Assembly (NCBI GenBank): GCA_963747535.1
Contig: CAVVFX010000025.1
Coordinates: forward strand, 186,001-250,000
Reading direction: 5' to 3'
Length of the DNA stretch: 64,000 nucleotides
Source: CAVVFX01 sp963747535
GTDB taxonomy: Bacteria; Acidobacteriota; Terriglobia; Bryobacterales; Bryobacteraceae
Position numbers and translations under genes: made by a program. The notes under the pieces were generated by a model, which saw nothing but the letters and a program-made list of their open reading frames with translations, had not been told where the DNA came from and did no database searches. Shown here piece by piece: positions 44,601 through 54,300 of the stretch (positions within the stretch are counted from its first letter, which is position 1; each line of letters starts with the position of its first letter).

Positions 44601-45487
44601 AGGCGAAATCCGCGAGTCAATCAGCTTCTGTCCTGGTGGTTCACGGCATCGCGATCACGCATCCCGATCGGGTTATTTCGGAGACCGGCCATATTACGAA
44701 AGGCGCCGTGGCCGAATATTATGCGAGTGTGGCGCCACTGCTGCTGCCGCGCATTGTCAGACGGCCGATCAGTCTTTTGCGCTGCCCGGCCGGGATCGAC
44801 AGCGAATGTTTTTACCAGCGCAATCCCGGACGTGGTCTGGGAAAGGATGTGCGCCCATTTGAGTTTGAGCATAACGGCAAGAAGTACGAGTATCTCTACA
44901 TCGACGATGAAAAAGGGTTGCTGGAGGTGATCCAGATGGGTACGATCGAAATTCATCCGTGGGGCGCCACGATCGATGCGATTGATTACCCGGACCGGCT
45001 GGTTTTTGATCTGGACCCTGCGCCGGATGTCCCCTTCGAGGCTCTTAAACTGGCCGCTCAAGATTTGCGGCAGCGGTTGAAGCGAAAGAGACTGGAATCG
45101 GTCCTGAAGTCGACCGGCGGAAAAGGTTTACACGTGACAGTGCCGCTGGCCGGAAAGGACCAATGGCCGAAAGTAAAAACGTTCGCGGCTTCTGTGGCGG
45201 AAGAAATGGTGACCGCCTCGCCCGATGCTTATGTAGCTACGATGAGCAAGGCGAAACGCACGGGAAAGATCTTTATCGATTACTTCCGCAACGACTACAC
45301 GGCAACGGCGATTGCCGACTACTCGGTTCGCGCCCGTCCGGGTGCGCCGGTGGCAACGCCTCTCGAATGGAAAGAACTCAAAGGTCTGAAAGCGGCTGGC
45401 CAGTTCACGATGGAAGCGGTGTTGAAACGGATGAAGAAGAAAGCGACCGACGCGTTTTCTTCAGTTATGGGACAGAGAATCTCGTGA
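44585..45487 (+). CDS. ligD: LigD-type primase-polymerase as a separate gene
   Basis: It starts at GTG 44585, five bases after AAGGAG, and overlaps the ligase frame by 16 bases in another frame. The protein of about 300 residues is a stand-alone LigD polymerase domain of the archaeo-eukaryotic primase type: ITHPDRVISETGHITKGAVA, RPISLLRCPAGIDSECFYQR, the catalytic LVFDLDPAPDVPFEALK (DxD), STGGKGLHVTVPL, KIFIDYFRNDYTATAIADYS and RPGAPVATPLEWKEL. It would fill gaps and add ribonucleotides during end joining. In many bacteria it is fused to the ligase; here it is coupled but split. Confidence 0.88.
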   Translation: MATPVKAKSASQSASVLVVHGIAITHPDRVISETGHITKGAVAEYYASVAPLLLPRIVRRPISLLRCPAGIDSECFYQRNPGRGLGKDVRPFEFEHNGKKYEYLYIDDEKGLLEVIQMGTIEIHPWGATIDAIDYPDRLVFDLDPAPDVPFEALKLAAQDLRQRLKRKRLESVLKSTGGKGLHVTVPLAGKDQWPKVKTFAASVAEEMVTASPDAYVATMSKAKRTGKIFIDYFRNDYTATAIADYSVRARPGAPVATPLEWKELKGLKAAGQFTMEAVLKRMKKKATDAFSSVMGQRIS

Positions 45488-45521
45488 GGGCAGGGAAGCC
45501 GCGCCGGGCGACCATCATCCA

Positions 45522-45818
45522 TCAGAGAGGCAGTTCCACCGCCCTGGGAAAGCCGTGCTGCACGCGTCCCAGATCCCCGTCGTATTTCTTGGTTGTTTTA
45601 AAGAGATCAAAACGACCGTCAGACCTATCGAAACGACCGCGTTCCCGCAAATGCTGCATTTCATCCGCGGAGAGCGGTTGGAAGCCTTTGGGCACCGCGG
45701 CTTGGGGCATCTCAACGACACCGAGCACGTGCCAAGCCATTGCATGGAGTTTCTCGTTCGAATGCGGATGAGGCGACCGCGGCGGTTTGACATCGCACAT
45801 TGGCCCGGGTGGTGCCAT
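45522..45818 (-). CDS. Small hypothetical protein or gene remnant
   Basis: The 98-residue frame has coding-like codon use, mostly G/C at third positions, and no recognised family. The most protein-like part is LHAMAWHVLGVVEMPQAAVP, then KGFQPLSADEMQHLRERGRF and DLFKTTKKYDGDLGR. Its ATG at 45818 lies 11 bases from the divergent topoisomerase start, leaving no room for separate promoters, so it may be the C-terminal remnant of a longer gene. Opposite-strand frames here look worse. Confidence 0.4.
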   Translation of the reverse strand: MAPPGPMCDVKPPRSPHPHSNEKLHAMAWHVLGVVEMPQAAVPKGFQPLSADEMQHLRERGRFDRSDGRFDLFKTTKKYDGDLGRVQHGFPRAVELPL

Positions 45819-45829
45819 GCGGATCGTGG

Positions 45830-46930
45830 ATGTCAGTACAGCGACGCCGTTCGAAACTTCCGCCAGATGCCATCGACTCGGCAGTGAACGTGGGCTTGCG
45901 CTATGTGGAAGCGAATTCTCCGGGGTTCACGCGGCGGCGGGCGGGCAAGGGATTTTGTTATCTGGACACCCACGGCGCGGTGCTACGCGATCGGGCGCAA
46001 ATCCAGCGAATCCGCTCGCTGGTGATTCCTCCCGCGTGGTCGCGAGTGTGGATCTGCCCCTTTGTCAACGGCCATTTGCAGGCCGTAGGCTACGATGCAC
46101 GCGGCTGCAGGCAGTATCGCTACCATCCGCGTTATCGAAAGGTGCGCGACGAGACTAAGTTTGCGAGGATGGCGGAATTTGCGCGGGCACTTCCATTGAT
46201 CCGGCAGCAGACAGACAGGGACCTACGACTCTCGGGAGTACCAAGGCAAAAGGTTCTGGCTTCCGTCGTTCGCTTGCTCGAGACGACTTTTATTCGCGTG
46301 GGGAACGTTGAGTATGCAAGAGAGAACGACTCCTTCGGCCTGACGACTCTCCGTAACAGGCATGTGGATATCGAGGGTTCTACCCTACGGTTTCGGTTTC
46401 GCGGTAAGAGCGGCCTAAGCCATGAAGTGGAACTCCACGACCGCCGGGTAGCCAAGGTGGTAAAAGCGTGTCATGACCTGCCTGGATATAGCCTGTTCGA
46501 GTACCTGGATGATGAGGGCGCCATTCATACCATCTGTTCGGGCGACGTTAACAGCTATATAAAAAGTATCACTGGCGAAGATTTTACAGCCAAAGACTTC
46601 AGAACCTGGGCCGGCACAGTGCAGACGACTTTGGCACTTCACGCCCTTGGCTCGTTCAAGAGCGCGGCAGAAGCCAAGCGCAACATCGTGGCGGCGATCA
46701 AAGATACGGCAACCCGTCTTGGCAACAGACCCTCGACATGCCGAGCTTACTACGTTCATCCCGCAGTAATTGAAGCTTATCTGGAAGGAGCGTTGCCACG
46801 GTTCGTTAAGCCCTCGCGGCAGACTAAGCCACCCGGGAAATCGTCTGACCAGCAAACCCTCTATCCGGAGGAAGCTTGCGTGCTACGTCTCATTCAGAGT
46901 TATACAGCACCATCCCGCAAGGCCGCTTGA
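45830..46930 (+). CDS. DNA topoisomerase type IB
   Basis: The protein of 366 residues (from ATG 45830; an alternative ATG lies at 45800) fits bacterial type IB topoisomerases. It has an N-terminal beta domain (RRRAGKGFCYLDTHGAVLRD, IPPAWSRVWICPFVNGHLQA), then RYHPRYRKVRDETKFARM, IRVGNVEYARENDSFGLTTL, the catalytic Arg/Lys region LRFRFRGKSG, TAKDFRTWAGTV, and the active-site Tyr region CRAYYVHPAVIEAYL (Y307 or Y308). It relaxes supercoils by single-strand nicking through a 3'-phosphotyrosine. It follows the LigD polymerase in the same direction, with a small opposite-strand frame between. Confidence 0.88.
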   Translation: MSVQRRRSKLPPDAIDSAVNVGLRYVEANSPGFTRRRAGKGFCYLDTHGAVLRDRAQIQRIRSLVIPPAWSRVWICPFVNGHLQAVGYDARGCRQYRYHPRYRKVRDETKFARMAEFARALPLIRQQTDRDLRLSGVPRQKVLASVVRLLETTFIRVGNVEYARENDSFGLTTLRNRHVDIEGSTLRFRFRGKSGLSHEVELHDRRVAKVVKACHDLPGYSLFEYLDDEGAIHTICSGDVNSYIKSITGEDFTAKDFRTWAGTVQTTLALHALGSFKSAAEAKRNIVAAIKDTATRLGNRPSTCRAYYVHPAVIEAYLEGALPRFVKPSRQTKPPGKSSDQQTLYPEEACVLRLIQSYTAPSRKAA

Positions 46931-47030
46931 ACAATGGCCGCGTTACAAGTTGCGGCCTACAATCGTATTGGTCGGATGGGCCTCGACTTGCTCCAAACAT
47001 TATTTGGAGAACGATAAGAGGAACAGAAAT

Positions 47031-47210
47031 ATGGCAACAGTATCAAGCACCAAAGCAAAACGCAAGGTCCACAAGGTCATAAAGGAGAAGAAGGAAGGCA
47101 CGCTAAAATCGGGCAGCGGTAAGAAGGTCAAAAGCCGCAAGCAGGCTGTCGCGATTGCCCTGAACGAAGCGCGTAAGTCTGGAGCCAGGATCCCAAAGAA
47201 AAAGTCCTAG
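47031..47210 (+). CDS. Small lysine-rich DUF6496 protein
   Basis: The 59-residue protein is almost entirely basic: KAKRKVHKVIKEKKEGTLKS, then GSGKKVKSRKQAVAIALNEA and a KKK tail. The GTLKSGSGKKVKxRKQAVAIAL core is typical of the DUF6496 family. AGAGGA lies about 8 bases before the ATG. Its charge suggests nucleic-acid binding, possibly histone-like. It follows the topoisomerase by 100 bases in the same direction, which fits a DNA-associated role, but no function is established. Confidence 0.8.
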   Translation: MATVSSTKAKRKVHKVIKEKKEGTLKSGSGKKVKSRKQAVAIALNEARKSGARIPKKKS

Positions 47211-47669
47211 CCAGATTAATAGGAGCTATCGCCACGGGGCGGCAGCGCAGCGTGAGATATATTTGCCAGCGGGCTTCGCGATACATCGGGGTCTACGGCG
47301 ATTTTGAAGGGGCTGATGCTATCGGTTTTCATTACATCACTTCGTTTCATGAAGCGGCCATCTCTGCGGGATGAAAGTGATCAGAATTGCATATAGTCGG
47401 TACCACCTTTTCCTGCAATATTGCGGCCATTCTAATGGAGAAAATTTGCAGACTATGGCTTCTACGCGCTGGTGATGGCACGTTCAGGATTCACGGAACT
47501 GCCTCTGCGGAAAACTGGGATCCCAACATGGCGGCGGATAAGGTGATGTTGGTCCGCGGCACCGCGTCCGAGGTCAAGGGAGCCTGCGACTCCGAAATGG
47601 CCCTAGTCGATGATTGCGCCTGCATCGTTTCGATGAACGCTGTCTCCCGTTGCGGGCGATACTAGCGAT
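47211..47669. other. Intergenic region with a doubtful 92-codon frame
   Basis: 459 bases. A plus-strand frame (47387-47665) reads MHIVGTTFSCNIAAILMEKI and later GTFRIHGTASAENWD, with many Cys and no family likeness. I do not accept it as a gene, but it could be a remnant. No other signal seen. Confidence 0.3.
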
Positions 47670-48560
47670 ATGGTCGAAACATTAGGATTTATTGGGCTGG
47701 GAAAACTGGGTTTGCCGATTGCGGAGAACCTGATGGCTGGCGGGTTTTCTTTGCAGGTTTACAATCGCACGGCGGAGAAGGCTGCACGACTCGTCGCTAA
47801 GGGAGCAACGGCGTCGAAGTCTCCTGTTGAAACTGCGGCCGCTGGCGGCGTGGTAGTGTCGGTTGTGGCTGACGATCGGGCCGTTCTCGAAGTGGCGAGC
47901 GACGCTTTCTGCGAGGCGCTGGGGACGGGCATACATATTTCGATGAGCACCGTCTCGCCGGTCACTTCGCGAACCTTGGCGGAACGTCATGCGCGGTTCG
48001 GCGGGCAGTTTGTAGCGGCTCCCGTCTTTGGGCGTCCGGAGGCTGCAGCGGCAAAGAAATTGTGGATCTGCACGTCGGGTGCGGCGGCTTCGAAGGAAGC
48101 GGTGAAGCCAGTGTTCGACACGATCGCGCAAGGGGTCTTCGACTTCGGCGAGGAGGTGGGGGCGGCTAACGTGGTGAAGCTGGCGGGCAATTTTCTGCTG
48201 ACTGCGGCGATCGAGGCGATGGCAGAAGCGTCGGCGATGGCGGAGAAAAATGGAGTGCCTCGCGCGGATTTACTCAATATGCTGAGTTCCACGATCTTCA
48301 ACTGCCCGATTTATGTGAACTATGGCAAGGGGATTATTCGTGCGCAGTTTGAACCTGCGGGATTCTCGATTCCCCTGATCTTGAAGGACATGCATTTGGT
48401 GCAGAAGACCGCGTCGGATGCGCGGGCTCCCATGCCCATTCTCAATTTGTTGATCGACCGGTATTTGACGATGCTGGCGAAGGGACTCGACCGGTATGAT
48501 GCCGTGGGCCTCGCGCTGGGTGCGGCGGAAGATGCGGGTTTGCAGTGGTCGGGGGTATAG
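47670..48560 (+). CDS. Beta-hydroxyacid dehydrogenase family oxidoreductase (3-hydroxyisobutyrate dehydrogenase-like)
   Basis: The 296-residue protein has an N-terminal NAD(P)-binding motif (LGFIGLGKLGLPIAENLMAG, GxGxxGxxxA). The substrate-binding loop is HISMSTVSPVTSRTLAERH, then FVAAPVFGRPEAA, and the catalytic Lys sits in AANVVKLAGNFLLTAAIEAM. The all-helical C-terminal domain follows (YGKGIIRAQFEPAGFSIPLI). It interconverts a 3-hydroxy acid and its semialdehyde or oxo form. It is convergent with the esterase/DUF1080 gene, eight bases away. Substrate unknown. Confidence 0.88.
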   Translation: MVETLGFIGLGKLGLPIAENLMAGGFSLQVYNRTAEKAARLVAKGATASKSPVETAAAGGVVVSVVADDRAVLEVASDAFCEALGTGIHISMSTVSPVTSRTLAERHARFGGQFVAAPVFGRPEAAAAKKLWICTSGAAASKEAVKPVFDTIAQGVFDFGEEVGAANVVKLAGNFLLTAAIEAMAEASAMAEKNGVPRADLLNMLSSTIFNCPIYVNYGKGIIRAQFEPAGFSIPLILKDMHLVQKTASDARAPMPILNLLIDRYLTMLAKGLDRYDAVGLALGAAEDAGLQWSGV

Positions 48561-48567
48561 GCCAGAC

Positions 48568-51090
48568 TCAGTTCAGCTCACGAATCCGGATATTGCGAAA
48601 CCACGCGTCGCCGCCGTGGTGGGTGATCACCAGCGGATACTTCTTCGCCGGGTCCGCTTTCAGTTCGTCCAGATTCTTCAGCTTCGGGATATCCTCACGC
48701 GACTGAGTCTCCATGGTTCCGCGCAGCGTCTCCGATTCGAGGTCAGTATCGAGTACTTTGACGCCGTCCAGCCAGTGCTCCACGTGACTCCCTTTCACCA
48801 GAACGCGAGCCGTGTGCCATTGCTCGATGGGCAGCGGAGGCAGTTTCGCCGTTGGTGCGGCGAACAAGTACAAAGCTCCGGTACCGTGGCTTGGTCCCCC
48901 TTTCGCGTCGGCCACGCGTTCGTCGTCGATCAACTGCAATTCCAGGCCGAGCGCCTTGGGCACTTCCGGGTCAATTCGACCGACTTCAGGGTTCGGGCGC
49001 ATGCCGAACACCAGATACTTCACGCCGCTGTTGGTGCCTTTGGCCAGCTTCCAGTCAAACATCAATTCGAAATTGCGGAAACTGCGTTCGGTCGAGATGT
49101 CGGCGCGTTTGCCCGATGCCACAGACCGGATCGTTCCGTCTTCCACCGCCCATCCTCCGTTGGTTGGGAACTGCGGTTTCGCCAGAGTACGCCAGCCTGC
49201 CGAGGTCTTGCCGTCGAACAGCGACTGCCATTGGCCGGCGCCGGGGATGTCCCAGGCTTCGAGCAGGCCGAAGGTGAAGAACTCCGGGAATTTGTCCACG
49301 GTCATGTCGCTGCGAAGTACGTCGTGAAGCGACGAAAGCGCCCCATGGGTGTTAATGGCCACGATGGCTTTGGGTTCCAAAGCAGCCGCCACGGCGGCGA
49401 TCAGGCTGGTGCGGGGTCCGAAGGATTCCACGGTTACCGGTGATTTTGACTTTAACTGTATCCAGCGCGCAACAGCTGCAATCTGGCTCGCCTGAATGCC
49501 AAGGGGACGATCGCCTACGGAAGAAATCAGCAGCGCGAATAACCAGTCGCGTTTCGCAATCCTCGATTCACCGAAGTAGAACGGATCCACCGCAATCACC
49601 CGGCGGCCTTCCTGCTTTACCAACCTGCGAGCCTCGGTCGCGACAGCGGTTCTTCCCTGGTCGCCGATGAGCAGCGTGACCTTTTGATTCGTGGCATCGC
49701 CCATCTCGACCGCGGGCAGCGTCCAGTCGTTGTCGAGTCGCAGCCGCCAGTAGCGAAATCGAATCCCCTCTACCTCCTGCCCGACGCCTGCTTCGGTTGC
49801 GCTTATCTTGTAGGTACGGGCTTTGACGACATCCGCGAGCCTCGGGGTTCCTGTTTTGCGCGGCAAACCTTCGCTGAGCTTCAGGGCGAGTTGGTGGATG
49901 TCCAGGTTGTCGGCGGGCAGCTCAACCCGCAACTGCTCCATCGTGCGGACGTCGACCTCCGACGGAATCTCCTTCTGCGAAAAGGCTGCGTCGTCGCCGC
50001 CATAGAAGTTGTCGCGGACGAAGCGATAGAACGCCTCCCGGTTCTCCTGGCCGTAGTTGTGGCCCTGATCGAAGTTGATATGCGCGGTCAGCTTGTCCGC
50101 CGCCCCGTATAACGCATAGAAGGGGCGAGCCGCCCAAATCAGAGGGGCGTTGGCGTAGTCTCCGCGAAAACAACAGTTGTCATAGGCGTTGTTGCTAATC
50201 ATGGTGGCCTTAGGAGCACGCATCGCCGTGAGGGTGGTGTAATCGGCGATGCTCGCCAGGTCCACCGGAGTCTGTTCGCTGTCGCCGAGGTCCGGCTCGG
50301 GGAACTGCGCGCGGGTAACGAAGCTGGAATATCCCGCCACCGGCGCGGCGATAGTTACCCGAGGGTCCAGCGAACTGATGAGGATGGTCTGCCAACCACC
50401 GCCCGAAAGTCCGGTCACCGCGACCCGCGACGGGTCGGCGTTGGGATGAGCCAGGAGAATATCGAGTCCGCGCTTCTGAGAAAGATAGTGCAGGGCAACG
50501 CCGTTGGTTCCCACCAGATCCAGTTGATTGGACCGTGCATGGCTGAAGCCATCCGTCTTGAGCTGTCCCATTCCCAGCCACTCGAAGTTGAGGGCGATCG
50601 CACCTTTTTTCGCCTCGTTGATGCAGCGGATCTGGATGTAGTCGTTCGAAACGCCGGTTCCCTCATGTCCGTTGGCGTTCAGGATCACAGGAACCTTGCC
50701 GGTGAGTTTCGCGGGCTCATATAACAGCGCGGGAATCCACAGACCAGGGACCACCTCGTAACGGAGACGTTTGATGCGGTAGCCATTGCCGGGAAGGACG
50801 TCCAGCCATTCCACGCGAGTCTTCGCTTCAGCCCACTTGCGGCCCTCTCCGCGCAGAACGACTTCATTCAGCAGTTGCTGTCGCAACTGCTCTTTCGTGT
50901 GTGTCCATTGCTGTGCACTGCTCACCAACGGCATGGATTTCACGTGGGAGGCGGTATATACCTGAACCTCCACTAGTGGTTGGTTCGGAGCCAGAATCGG
51001 CGTTGCCAGTGCATTCTCAAGCCCGAGGGGTTGCGCGGCTACGGGCAGGTACGCGAGGAGCGATAGCAGGAACAGCATGAGGATCGGCAT
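48568..51090 (-). CDS. Secreted acetylxylan-esterase-like hydrolase fused to DUF1080
   Basis: The 840-residue protein has a signal peptide (LMLFLLSLLAYLPVAAQPL). Residues 80-370 form an alpha/beta-hydrolase of the acetylxylan-esterase type, with nucleophile elbow RVAVTGLSGGGWQT and a late His region INFDQGHNYGQE. The middle (about 440-610) looks like a second, degenerate hydrolase. The C-terminal 210 residues are DUF1080, a LamG-like domain of 3-keto-disaccharide hydrolases (WQSLFDGKTSAGWRTLAKPQ, NFELMFDWKLAKGTNSGVKY, LELQLIDDERV, PIEQWHTARVLVKGSHVEHW). It probably removes acetyl groups and binds or cleaves plant polysaccharide outside the cytoplasm. It is divergent from the GH3 fusion gene. 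Confidence 0.82.
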   Translation of the reverse strand: MPILMLFLLSLLAYLPVAAQPLGLENALATPILAPNQPLVEVQVYTASHVKSMPLVSSAQQWTHTKEQLRQQLLNEVVLRGEGRKWAEAKTRVEWLDVLPGNGYRIKRLRYEVVPGLWIPALLYEPAKLTGKVPVILNANGHEGTGVSNDYIQIRCINEAKKGAIALNFEWLGMGQLKTDGFSHARSNQLDLVGTNGVALHYLSQKRGLDILLAHPNADPSRVAVTGLSGGGWQTILISSLDPRVTIAAPVAGYSSFVTRAQFPEPDLGDSEQTPVDLASIADYTTLTAMRAPKATMISNNAYDNCCFRGDYANAPLIWAARPFYALYGAADKLTAHINFDQGHNYGQENREAFYRFVRDNFYGGDDAAFSQKEIPSEVDVRTMEQLRVELPADNLDIHQLALKLSEGLPRKTGTPRLADVVKARTYKISATEAGVGQEVEGIRFRYWRLRLDNDWTLPAVEMGDATNQKVTLLIGDQGRTAVATEARRLVKQEGRRVIAVDPFYFGESRIAKRDWLFALLISSVGDRPLGIQASQIAAVARWIQLKSKSPVTVESFGPRTSLIAAVAAALEPKAIVAINTHGALSSLHDVLRSDMTVDKFPEFFTFGLLEAWDIPGAGQWQSLFDGKTSAGWRTLAKPQFPTNGGWAVEDGTIRSVASGKRADISTERSFRNFELMFDWKLAKGTNSGVKYLVFGMRPNPEVGRIDPEVPKALGLELQLIDDERVADAKGGPSHGTGALYLFAAPTAKLPPLPIEQWHTARVLVKGSHVEHWLDGVKVLDTDLESETLRGTMETQSREDIPKLKNLDELKADPAKKYPLVITHHGGDAWFRNIRIRELN

Positions 51091-51346
51091 CAGGTAGTAT
51101 ATTAACCCCTCGGGGAAAAGTTTTTCGGCTTCTTCGTCATTCCGTGCTGCCGCAACAGTATAGAGGCGCGGCCTGGTGGTGGCTACGAGGAATCAAGGTA
51201 GCTCTTCAGGTCGCCACGCAACAGCCGTCTTCAGCGTGGCGCCACGGGGCGAAGCTGGACAACGTCACCTATTATTCTAGTAAGTCTTGATTTCCGCCCC
51301 CCGCTGCGAAAGAATGATCTGTACTGCAAATGTTAGAAGGAGCGCT
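51091..51346. other. Divergent region between esterase and GH3 genes
   Basis: 256 bases; both promoters should be here. An AT-rich stretch near 51265-51285 (CACCTATTATTCTAGTAAG) is the likeliest site. No repeat seen. Confidence 0.3.
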
Positions 51347-54300
51347 ATGACGTCTGCCTCCCGAACTCTTGCCGCTGTAGGTTGCCTGCCTCTCTACCTG
51401 CTGGCCCGACTCTCGGGCACTCCATATTCAATCGTCGCCGCCGCGCCCCGCGAGGTCACCAGCGTAGCCGTGGATAGCGCGAACCGGACCTTCATCGGCG
51501 ATCCGCACAACGGAAGGATGCGGATGGCGGGCTCGACCGGAATCATCACGACGATTGCAGGAACCGGCACGCGGCAATCCTCCGGGGAAGTGGGATTGGC
51601 AACGCCAGCCGATCTGGTTGGAGCCTTCAACATAGGCTACGGTCTGGCGTTCGGTCCCGGAGACGTGGCTTACTTCGCCGACGCGCCCGGTGAAGAGATC
51701 CCCCAACTCACGCCCCACGTGCGGCAATTGACGATCCTATCAGGAAACAACCAATCCGCCCCACCCGGCGCCACGCTGCCAAATCCGTTGATCGTGAGCG
51801 TAGCTGATCCCGCCGGGGTTCCGTTCGCCGGCGTCACCGTGACATTTGCCGTCACCTCCGGATCCGCCAAGTTGAACTCGTCATCTACCGTGACAGGGGC
51901 CAGTGGCCAGGTTGGAATCAACGTGACGTTGGGCGCAACTGCGGGTCCGATCACGATTACGGCCAGCGTCGCCGGGTTGACGGCTGTTACGTTCTCGATC
52001 ACCGCGACCACGCAAATCCTTCCACAGATTTCCCCTGGCGGCGTGGCGAGCGCGGGTCTGAGCGTACCGGCGATCCAGGTGGCGTCACCTAATGCCATTC
52101 TCTCGATATTCGGGCAGAATTTCGCACCGGCAGGAACGTTGCGCAAGGTGTCTGGCGGCGATCTGGTGAATGGCCTGGTTCCGGGGAACCTGGTGGGCGT
52201 GTGCGTCCTGTTCGGCTCGCAACTTGCGCCCATATTCCTGGTAACTCCAAGCCAACTCAACGTGCAGGCGCCCCCACTCCCGGCCTCCGGTGCCGTTGCA
52301 GTTCAGGTGCTCACCGGCTGCAATACTCCAAGTCAAACAGCATCCAACACCGTGAACGTTGTGGTCCAGGCCGTTGCGCCCGAGTTCTTCTATTCGACGA
52401 ATAACGCGGATGGCAAGAACCCAGTGGCCGCGACGGATGGCATCACCGGCGCAGACATCGGCGATCCGGCGAGGCTGGGCGCGGGTTTTGCGCCGGCGTA
52501 TCCGGGTGAGATTTTGACGATCTACGCCACCGGATTGGGATTGACTAACCCGTCATTTGGTCCGGGTCAGTTGCCTCCGGCTGCCGCGCGGGTCAGCGGA
52601 CTCACCGTCAGCCTGGATGGAGAGGCGCTCGATCCCACGGCGATTCAATACGCGGGGGTGGTTCCGCAGAATGCGGGCCTTTACCAACTCAACATTGTAG
52701 TTCCCACATTGGCGAGCGGCGATCACAGCATCGTGATGATGATCAACGGCGTCAGTTCACCGGCAGGCGCATATCTCACGGTGGCATCGACGGGCGCTTT
52801 GGTGAAAGCGTGCGGCAACCAGGCGGCGCTGCCAGGACAGCCGGCGACCGCTCCCGCCTGGATGAATCCCAACGACCCGTACTGGACAACCACGCTCTAC
52901 ACGCCCGCGAATCGGGCGCAATCCCTGGTCAATGCCATGACGTTGCCTCAGATGGAGGAGCAGATGGCCGGGGTGAGCGGCACCTTCCCCGAGGTTCCGG
53001 GGTGCGGCTCATCTGCACGGCATGTGCTGGGGATTCCGTCCTTGTGCATACAGACTTTTCGCATCAGCAACGGCCCTCCCGGTGTGGGGCAGGGCGATTG
53101 CACTACGGTGGCGAAGGCCACTGCCATTCCATCAACACTTGGAATCGCGTCGTCATTCGATCCGGCGCTGGCGTTCAGAGCCGGCGACGTGATTGGGGCG
53201 GAAGCTAAGAGCCTCGGCATGCAGGTTATCGAGGGACCGGGTATGGACATGTTGCGCGTGCCGCAGGGTGGGCGCAATTTTGAATACCTAGGCGAGGACC
53301 CGATGCTGGCAGGCACCATGGCCGCCCAGGAGATCCAGGGTGACCAGAGCCATAACGTCATCGGGATGTGCAAGCATTTCCAGGGCAATGAGCAGGAAGT
53401 GAATCGCATGACTGTCAACGATATCCTCGACGAGCGAAGCCGGAATGAAATCTACTTCGTGCCCTTCAACATGTGCGTCACGGATGGCGGCGCTCATTCC
53501 GTGATGTGCGCCTATAACCTGGTCAATGGCGTGCACGAGTGCCAGGATGCCTCATCCATGACCACTGCCTTGCGCAACCAATGGGGCTTCCAAGGTTACG
53601 TCCAGTCAGACTTTGGCGCCACCCAGAGCACTGCGCCTTCGCTGCTCGCGGGCGAGGATCTGGAAATGAACACCCCCATCTATTTCACCGCCGCCAATCT
53701 CAATAGCGCGATCAGTTCAGGCGCAATCACGCAAGCCAATATCGAGACCGCCCTGCTGCGCAGGTACACCGTGATGTTTCAGGTGGGCGACTTTGACCTG
53801 AATATGTCGTATCCTGGCGCAGCATATCCGCAGGGACCGCAGATTAGTGGGGCTGACCAGACGGCACACGGACTCACGGCCAGGTCTATCGGCGAGCAGA
53901 ACGCGGTGTTGTTCCGCAACGAGAACAACACTCTCCCGCTGGTCTGCGGCACGCAGAAGATCGCGCTGATCGGACCGTCGATCTTCGCCGGCGCCGCATA
54001 CACGGGCGGTGGTGGCAGTTCGTCGGTTTCGCCGCTCTACACCGTCACTCCGCTGCAAGGTTTGAAAAACGCGTGCCCTACGGCGGCGATCACCTATTAC
54101 AACGTTTCCAACACGACCAGCCTCACCGCGGCTGCGTCCGCCGCACAAGGAGCCGACCTCGCGCTCGTTATGGTCGGCGACTCCGAATCGGAGGGTTCCG
54201 ACCGTGCCACCATCGCCATGGCTGCGGCCTCCAGCGGCGCCCCGTTGCCAGACACCATCGTCGAGACCATTGCCGCCGCCCAGCCGAATACCGTGGTTGT

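Noticed and set aside
42999..45487. Single three-domain LigD interrupted by a frameshift
   Set aside because: The polymerase part has its own strong SD and GTG overlapping the ligase end, which fits a genuine two-gene arrangement.
48496..49443. 315-codon open frame on the plus strand
   Set aside because: Overlaps the esterase/DUF1080 gene on the other strand; composition not protein-like.
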